This document shows, piece by piece, positions 7,243 through 11,634 of a stretch of 11,634 nucleotides of DNA. Position 1 is the first letter of the stretch; the number at the start of each line of letters is the position of its first letter. The DNA comes from an uncultured Ruminococcus sp. (GTDB lineage: Bacteria; Bacillota; Clostridia; Oscillospirales; Ruminococcaceae): positions 1 to 11,634 of the forward strand of contig CALESG010000095.1 of the NCBI GenBank assembly GCA_937907215.1. Reading direction: 5' to 3'. Below the pieces are notes generated by a model that did no database searches, was not told where the DNA came from, and worked only from the letters and a program-made list of their open reading frames with translations. The position numbers and the translations under genes are program-made.

Positions 7243-7914
7243 CTTCTCAATATCACGTGTGTTGTACTTTTCACGTACAGCAGTGTCATCAAGAGCCATC
7301 ATTGCTCTGATAGCGTCTTCACACTGACCATTTGCGATTTCTTCTACACGCTCGTTAAGATGCTTGCACTCCGGAGCTATGTACTTACCATTAAGACGTC
7401 TTGCAAGCATAGCAACCTGTGGATGTGAAATTCCGGCAGGACAACGTGTTGAGCAGCAGCCGCACATTACACAGTCAAATGATTCCTCAGCACACTTTTC
7501 ATATTCGCCTCTCTGAGCATATGCAATATACTGCATAACATTAAGACCCTGTGTGCAGGCATTTGTACAAGAATTACAGCCGATACATGAATATATTTCA
7601 GGATAGAGCTGCATCATAACCTGTTCTGTAGGCTTTACTTCTTCGATGTCATAAATTTCCTTAATAAGAGGATAGAAAGGCAGCTGTGTGAGAGTCATAC
7701 CTTCTTCAACCTTTGTAGAACAAGCCAGACATACCTTGAGTTCTCTGTCACCTGGTACTCTGTAAACAGTAGCACAAGCACCGCAGAAACCATTACGGCA
7801 GCCACAGCCTCTTACCAGTTTATAACCGGCATATTCAAAAGCCTTCATAATGGTGAGAGAAGCAGGTACCTCATACTTCTTACCCATGATGAAAACATTA
7901 ACCATCTGTTCCAT
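7240..7914 (-). CDS. SdhB/TfrB-like iron-sulfur subunit (2Fe-2S plus 4Fe-4S dicluster)
   Basis: Electron-transfer partner of the adjacent flavoprotein, 224 residues. The N-terminal half resembles the plant-type 2Fe-2S domain of SdhB: Cys39-x4-Cys44-x2-Cys47 and Cys62, with extra Cys37 and Cys65. The C-terminal half has two CxxCxxCxxxC sites: Cys110/113/116/120 and Cys148/151/154/158, the last followed by Pro. This spacing suggests two 4Fe-4S clusters, as in HdrC or TfrB, rather than the SdhB pair with a 3Fe-4S quinone-side cluster. The CCG (HdrB-like) domain that ends methanogen TfrB is absent. No membrane segments are seen and no anchor genes are nearby, so the partner is probably the soluble Hdr/Flx proteins encoded upstream. 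AAAGGAGA, six bases before the first ATG, supports this start over Met4. It begins 18 bases after the preceding gene. Confidence 0.87.
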   Translation of the reverse strand: MEQMVNVFIMGKKYEVPASLTIMKAFEYAGYKLVRGCGCRNGFCGACATVYRVPGDRELKVCLACSTKVEEGMTLTQLPFYPLIKEIYDIEEVKPTEQVMMQLYPEIYSCIGCNSCTNACTQGLNVMQYIAYAQRGEYEKCAEESFDCVMCGCCSTRCPAGISHPQVAMLARRLNGKYIAPECKHLNERVEEIANGQCEDAIRAMMALDDTAVREKYNTRDIEK

Positions 7915-7932
7915 GATAATTCTCCTTTACCA

Positions 7933-8760
7933 TTAATATTCGTCTGGAAGTTCAGCCAGCTGATCAAATCGGAATACAGGTCCGTCCTTGCAGACATACT
8001 TATTACCGATATTGCAGCGTCCGCACTTACCGATAGCACACTTCATACGAAGCTCCATTGTTGTATAAACCTGAGATTCCTGGAATCCAAGCTTTTTAAG
8101 TCCGTCAAGAGTAAACTTGATCATAATAGGAGGTCCGCATATAAGTACAGTTCTTGAAAGATCAGGACTAAGTTCTTCAACAAAACTTGGGATAAATCCT
8201 ACATGGCCATCCCAGCCTTCTTGAGGACGGTCGATAGTAAGGTCAACTTTTACACTTGGGTCATTGCACCACTCGTCAATGATTTCCTTATAATCAACAA
8301 GATCGTCCATAGAACGTGAACCATAAATAATATGTACAGAACCATAATTATCTTTTTTATCACGTACATAGTTAATTACAGAACGCAGCGGAGCAAGACC
8401 GATACCGCCGGCAATAAAGAGCAGATCTTTGCCCTTTAGTGCGCTTTCAACCGGAAAACCGTTGCCGTATGGTCCACGGATAGTGATCTGCTGACCTACT
8501 TCCATCATATGAAGCCAGCTTGTCAGACAACCACACTTCTTAATGCTGAATTCCATAAATTCAGTATTTGTCGGAGAAGATGTAATGGAGAACATACCTT
8601 CGCCGACACCCGGAACGGAGAGCATTGCACACTGTCCCGGAATATGCTCAAATACCTTTTTGCCGTCAAGTCCGACTACACGGAAAGTCTTAACGTCAGG
8701 TGTATCCTGTCTGATGTCAGTTACGACACCAACCTTCGGAATTAAAGTTTCTTCCCTCAT
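7933..8760 (-). CDS. FAD/NAD(P)H-binding oxidoreductase, FlxA/AsrB/PyrK-like
   Basis: A 275-residue ferredoxin-NADP reductase-like protein, probably the NAD(P)H entry point of the complex. The N-terminal FAD barrel shows FSITSSP at 57-63 and GPYGNGFP at 96-103. The nucleotide-binding domain has AGGIGLAPL at 117-125 and CGPP at 208-211. The C-terminus carries a compact 2Fe-2S motif, Cys241-x4-Cys246-x2-Cys249-x7-Cys257, as in PyrK, AsrB, hydrogenase gamma subunits and FlxA. No pyrD is present, so it is not the dihydroorotate dehydrogenase subunit. No sulfite reductase catalytic gene (AsrC) is present either. The neighbouring HdrA and MvhD genes favour an FlxA-type role. NADH versus NADPH preference cannot be read from the sequence. 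GGAGGG, five bases upstream, supports the ATG; only two bases separate it from the preceding stop. Confidence 0.9.
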   Translation of the reverse strand: MREETLIPKVGVVTDIRQDTPDVKTFRVVGLDGKKVFEHIPGQCAMLSVPGVGEGMFSITSSPTNTEFMEFSIKKCGCLTSWLHMMEVGQQITIRGPYGNGFPVESALKGKDLLFIAGGIGLAPLRSVINYVRDKKDNYGSVHIIYGSRSMDDLVDYKEIIDEWCNDPSVKVDLTIDRPQEGWDGHVGFIPSFVEELSPDLSRTVLICGPPIMIKFTLDGLKKLGFQESQVYTTMELRMKCAIGKCGRCNIGNKYVCKDGPVFRFDQLAELPDEY

Positions 8761-8762
8761 TA

Positions 8763-9776
8763 TTAGCCCTCCAATGTCTTCATAACTTTAACGATGTTCA
8801 TGGAGATAGGGCAGCTTCTAAGGCAGCGACCGCAGCCTACACAGCCGAATACGCCGCCGTTATTCTCCGGATAATATACAAGCTTATGCATAAATCTCTG
8901 ACGGAAACGCTGAAGCTGAGTTGTTCTTGTGTTGCCATGAGCACAAAGTGTGAAATCAGAATACATACAGCTGTCCCAGCAGCGATAACGCATAACACCA
9001 TGACCTGTATCATAGTCACGAATATCATAGCACTGACAGGTAGGGCATACAAATGTACAAGTACCGCAGCCCAGACAAGACTCAGAAAGTTCTGCCCACT
9101 TATCAGAGTTGAACACTTCCATAAGAGTCTTTTCCTTCATGCCGTCAGCAGAAAGACCTGCAAGAGGAAGCTTATCAAGAATAGTCTTGATAGATGCCTT
9201 TATATCATCTGCTGCATTATCATCAGCCTCTTCAAGAATACTGATAGAATCAAGCAAAGCCTGACCCTTTTCTGTATTAGCTGAAAGGAAAAGCTCATTG
9301 TCATTCATCCAGCATGAAACATCACCCATAGGATTTGCAGCGTCAATGCCAAATGTAGAACAGAAACAAGTATCAGTAGGCTTGTTGCAAGCCATTGTCA
9401 TAATAATACCATGTTCACGTCTGTTTGCATAATAGCTGTCTACTGGATCAACAAGATATACACTGTCAAGAATATCAAAGCTCTTTGCATCACAAGCACG
9501 AACGCCGAATACTACAAAATCTTCGCACTCTTCTCTTGTGTCAATAACTTCAATTTCCTTGCCGTTTACATTGAATGATGCCATATCTTCTACCTGTGGG
9601 AAGAAGAAATCCTTTGCACTGCGTGAAGTATTTGCAGCCTGTGAATATTCTGTACCCTCAGACCACTTAGCATACTTTGCACCTTTTTTACCGTCACAAA
9701 CCGGCATATAAAGAGCCTTTGAAGCGGCAATTGCAGCAAAAAGTTCATTCATCTTATCAATTGAAATCTTTTTCAT
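8763..9776 (-). CDS. 4Fe-4S dicluster protein of the AsrA/hydrogenase-beta (FlxB/C-like) family
   Basis: Iron-sulfur electron-transfer protein of 337 residues. The N-terminal region has the family pattern FGVRACD (90-96), then DSYYANRR and a CxxxxxxCFC stretch (Cys130, 137, 139), as in sulfhydrogenase beta and anaerobic sulfite reductase A subunits. The C-terminal dicluster uses Cys234/237/240/244 and Cys312/315/318/322. Between them are further cysteines at 247, 249, 266, 270 and 278, and the arginine/glutamine-rich RTTQLQRFRQRF segment. It likely relays electrons between the NAD(P)H-oxidising flavoprotein encoded next and the MvhD/HdrA core. The start overlaps the preceding stop by one base (TAATG); the ribosome site (GAGAGG) is weak and distant, so translation probably depends on coupling. 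I cannot decide between FlxB and FlxC. Confidence 0.85.
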   Translation of the reverse strand: MKKISIDKMNELFAAIAASKALYMPVCDGKKGAKYAKWSEGTEYSQAANTSRSAKDFFFPQVEDMASFNVNGKEIEVIDTREECEDFVVFGVRACDAKSFDILDSVYLVDPVDSYYANRREHGIIMTMACNKPTDTCFCSTFGIDAANPMGDVSCWMNDNELFLSANTEKGQALLDSISILEEADDNAADDIKASIKTILDKLPLAGLSADGMKEKTLMEVFNSDKWAELSESCLGCGTCTFVCPTCQCYDIRDYDTGHGVMRYRCWDSCMYSDFTLCAHGNTRTTQLQRFRQRFMHKLVYYPENNGGVFGCVGCGRCLRSCPISMNIVKVMKTLEG

Positions 9777-10750
9777 TACTTGCTCGCCTCTCTTTCATAT
9801 ACAATACTTGGCTCGCAGTCTTCCTGTGTAAAGCTTACCAAAGGAGCACGGCTTCCAGCCTCTTCACCTGCTTGATATTCACCGTAACATTCGTTCATAT
9901 CCTTGATGAACTTTCTGTTCAGGAGATGCAGCGGAATATGCTGAGGACATACTCTTGAACACTCACCGCAGTCAGTACATCTGCCTGCAACGTGGAATGC
10001 ACGGATGATATGGAACATATTTTCTTCAAATGAATCAGCAGCAGCCTTTTGAGCGATACCTGAATTAGGATTATCAAATACGCACTTTTCGCAGCTGCAA
10101 GCCGGACAGATATTACGGCAGGCATTGCATCTGATACAACGTGAAAGCTCACCTCTCCAGAATTCATAACGTTCATCCGGAGTCATAGCTTCAAGCTCTG
10201 CAACCTGGTCGAATCTTCCGCACTCGGAATTAACTTCGCCATTTTCACCGATCATTTCATCATAAGCAACGACTTTACGGCTCTTACAAGTTGTGCATCT
10301 TTCGCTTAAACAATCAGCCTTTGCAAAAGTCTTATCACCATAGAGAGTTTCAACTACAACATTGTCACCCTCACTCTTTATGCCAAGGATACCTTCGCAG
10401 CCGGCTTCTCTAAGCTTAGCTTCATCAACTTTACCGCTGCATTCAATACCGATTATGTAAACCCTTTCACGGTCAATGCGATGTTCGGTAAGAAGCTGAT
10501 TGAAACTATAAGAATCACACGGCTTTAAGAAAACCAAAGTCTTGCCGTCTTTTTTAGAAAGAGCAATCAGATACTTTGAGAGATTGCTTGAACAAAAATC
10601 ATTATATACAAATGTACTAAGTGCCTCGGAAGATTCAAATACAGCCGGAGTTGGATCATAAGCAAATTCACCGTTCTTCCAGCCAAGAACTCTTACAACA
10701 GTACCGTCAGCCATAAGCTCGGAGGCTCTTTTTACCATTACTTCTTGCAT
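9776..10750 (-). CDS. 4Fe-4S dicluster protein, second FlxB/C-like subunit
   Basis: A 324-residue iron-sulfur protein with the same overall plan as the next gene product: an N-terminal domain with a PCD motif (Lys76-Pro-Cys78-Asp79) followed by a dicluster. Cluster cysteines are 205/208/211/215 and 258/261/264/268. The first site continues into CPACSCEKC, adding Cys218, 220 and 223. Three more cysteines at 147, 152 and 155 (CLSERCTTC) could hold another metal site. The last 40 residues are acidic and unlike any motif I recognise. It is cytosolic, with no signal or membrane segment. GGAGG, seven bases before the first ATG, fixes the start, which overlaps mvhD by 13 bases. It is likely an electron wire between the FlxA-like subunit and MvhD/HdrA. 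The KPCD motif also recalls F420-hydrogenase beta-like proteins, but no F420 enzyme is otherwise suggested. Confidence 0.83.
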   Translation of the reverse strand: MQEVMVKRASELMADGTVVRVLGWKNGEFAYDPTPAVFESSEALSTFVYNDFCSSNLSKYLIALSKKDGKTLVFLKPCDSYSFNQLLTEHRIDRERVYIIGIECSGKVDEAKLREAGCEGILGIKSEGDNVVVETLYGDKTFAKADCLSERCTTCKSRKVVAYDEMIGENGEVNSECGRFDQVAELEAMTPDERYEFWRGELSRCIRCNACRNICPACSCEKCVFDNPNSGIAQKAAADSFEENMFHIIRAFHVAGRCTDCGECSRVCPQHIPLHLLNRKFIKDMNECYGEYQAGEEAGSRAPLVSFTQEDCEPSIVYEREASK

Positions 10751-11175
10751 CTCAGGTCCTCCAATCTCTTGTTCTCGCCGAGTTTGGTGATAGTTTCTAC
10801 AAACTCATTCATAGTTGCAGCAAACTTAGCACCTTCCGCAGCGGATACCCATTCAACACGGGTACGCTCTTTCTCAATACCAAGATAATTGAGCATAGAG
10901 AAAAGCATTGTCATTCTTCTGCGTGCATAGTAATTACCTGTTGTATAATGACAATCACCCGGGTGGCAGCCGCAAAGAATTACGCCGTCTGCACCTCTCT
11001 GAAAGGCACGCAGTATAAACATCGGATTTACACGGCAGGAGCATGGTACACGAATGATTTTTACATCAGCCGGATAGTTTGCACGGTTTGTACCGGCAAG
11101 GTCAGCACCTGCATATGAACACCAGTTGCAGCAAAATGCAACGATTTTAGGTTTGAATTCATTATTTACTTGCAT
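10738..11175 (-). CDS. mvhD: MvhD/FlxD-type hydrogenase iron-sulfur subunit
   Basis: A 145-residue protein of the MvhD family, which carries an iron-sulfur cluster (2Fe-2S in characterised members) and passes electrons to HdrA. Family signatures are strong: CCNWCSYAGADLAG from Cys15, IRVPCSC (Cys45, 47), GADGVILCGCHPGDCHY (Cys68, 70, 75) and GNYYARRR. An upstream ATG at 11274 would add 33 residues that read as antisense-like filler inside hdrA. I chose the ATG at 11175 because GGAGGT lies nine bases before it and homologues start just before the first Cys block. It overlaps hdrA by 10 bases and the next gene by 13. The hydrogenase name is historical: no NiFe or FeFe hydrogenase catalytic subunit is visible here. 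Confidence 0.95.
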   Translation of the reverse strand: MQVNNEFKPKIVAFCCNWCSYAGADLAGTNRANYPADVKIIRVPCSCRVNPMFILRAFQRGADGVILCGCHPGDCHYTTGNYYARRRMTMLFSMLNYLGIEKERTRVEWVSAAEGAKFAATMNEFVETITKLGENKRLEDLRCKK

Positions 11176-11634
11176 ATTGCGTCTACCTCCGCCATAATCT
11201 GACCGGTTGAGAAGCCCTTGAGATCCATTGCACCTGATGGACAGGCAACAGTACAAGCACCGCAGCCCTGACAAACAGCTTCATTAACCACAGCCACACG
11301 ACGAATCATTGAACCGTCCTTTCTGCGGCTGAAATCCTTATCCTCATATGTAATAGCACCGTATGGGCAAACATTTGCACAAGTTGAACAGCCATTACAC
11401 ATAGTTTCATTAGAATGAGCTACGCAAGGATTACATGAAAGCTTATCCTTAGCAAGCAGACCGATCACCTTAGATGCAGCAGCACCTGCCTGTGCAACAG
11501 TTTCCGGAATATCCTTTGGACCTTGACATACACCTGAAAGGAATACGCCGGCTGTAGGAGATTCAACAGGACGAAGCTTAGCATGAGCTTCTGTAAAGAA
11601 ATCGTTTGTATCCATACTTGCAGTAAGCATTGTT
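11166..11634 (-). CDS. hdrA: Heterodisulfide reductase subunit A family protein (HdrA), C-terminal part
   Basis: Partial: the frame stays open to the window edge and the visible 155 residues are only the C-terminus of a protein usually of 600 or more residues. GVFLSGVCQGPKDIPETVAQAG is the characteristic HdrA segment that closes the FAD domain. It is followed by two ferredoxin-type 4Fe-4S motifs, CNGCSTCANVCPYG and CQGCGACTVACPSG, plus a CNPC pair before them. In characterised complexes the HdrA FAD splits electron pairs between a high-potential and a ferredoxin-level acceptor, and MvhD docks on HdrA. The FAD-binding and N-terminal parts needed to judge bifurcation here are outside the window. 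It overlaps mvhD by 10 bases. Whether hdrB/hdrC precede it cannot be seen. Confidence 0.93.
   Translation of the reverse strand, partial: TMLTASMDTNDFFTEAHAKLRPVESPTAGVFLSGVCQGPKDIPETVAQAGAAASKVIGLLAKDKLSCNPCVAHSNETMCNGCSTCANVCPYGAITYEDKDFSRRKDGSMIRRVAVVNEAVCQGCGACTVACPSGAMDLKGFSTGQIMAEVDAICK
11185..11190 (-). promoter_or_regulatory. Ribosome binding site deciding the mvhD start
   Basis: GGAGGT on the minus strand, nine bases before the ATG at 11175 and inside the 3' end of hdrA. It supports the 145-residue MvhD over the 178-residue reading from 11274. Confidence 0.8.

Noticed and set aside
8886..9284. Plus-strand open frame of 132 codons opposite the AsrA-like dicluster gene
   Set aside because: It lies wholly within a well-supported minus-strand gene, has no recognisable domain and no convincing ribosome site.
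7933..9776. Anaerobic sulfite reductase (asrAB) reading of the FAD/NAD(P)H and dicluster genes
   Set aside because: No siroheme sulfite reductase subunit (AsrC) is present, and the tight linkage to HdrA, MvhD and a fumarate reductase pair points to an Flx-type electron input module instead.
11176..11274. N-terminal extension of MvhD from an upstream ATG (178-residue reading)
   Set aside because: The extra 33 residues lie within the hdrA coding region in another frame, show no MvhD similarity, and a good Shine-Dalgarno sits directly before the internal ATG at 11175.
1..11634. tRNA/rRNA genes, CRISPR arrays, insertion sequences or attachment sites
   Set aside because: Nothing with these structures was found; nearly all bases are accounted for by two operons and one 170-base intergenic region.

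Overview
The window is about 11.6 kb of densely coding, moderately AT-rich DNA, most likely from an anaerobic Clostridia-type Firmicute (a Ruminococcus/Oscillospiraceae-like gut anaerobe is my best guess). The basis is the trpEGDCFBA gene order, strong AGGAGG-type ribosome sites, stop/start overlaps between genes, and cytosolic iron-sulfur/flavin redox genes. The species cannot be fixed from the sequence alone.

Left half, plus strand (1-5461): the 3' part of trpE, then complete trpG, trpD, trpC, trpF, trpB and trpA. Together these encode the path from chorismate to tryptophan. Junctions are 4-20 bases apart or overlap, so this is one translationally coupled operon. Its promoter and any attenuator lie upstream of the window. 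The catalytic residues I can place are present, except that TrpA has Glu where the textbook catalytic Asp60 sits.

Middle (5462-5631): the only sizeable non-coding stretch, 170 bases between two convergent operons. It holds a strong bidirectional intrinsic terminator, an imperfect hairpin just after trpA and a small AT-rich inverted repeat.

Right half, minus strand (11634 down to 5632): a seven-gene redox operon cut by the window edge. In transcription order it encodes the C-terminus of HdrA, MvhD, two 4Fe-4S dicluster proteins, an FAD/NAD(P)H-binding oxidoreductase with a 2Fe-2S site (FlxA/PyrK/AsrB-like), an SdhB/TfrB-like iron-sulfur protein and a soluble fumarate-reductase-type flavoprotein. 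No membrane anchor, heme-binding motif or signal peptide is seen. HdrA, MvhD and the three Flx-like proteins resemble the modules that feed NAD(P)H electrons into a flavin-based electron-bifurcating HdrA. In the visible genes the high-potential partner is a fumarate reductase pair rather than an HdrB-type heterodisulfide reductase. My inference is a cytosolic NAD(P)H-dependent, possibly electron-bifurcating, fumarate (or related enoate) reductase. This is the most interesting content of the window.
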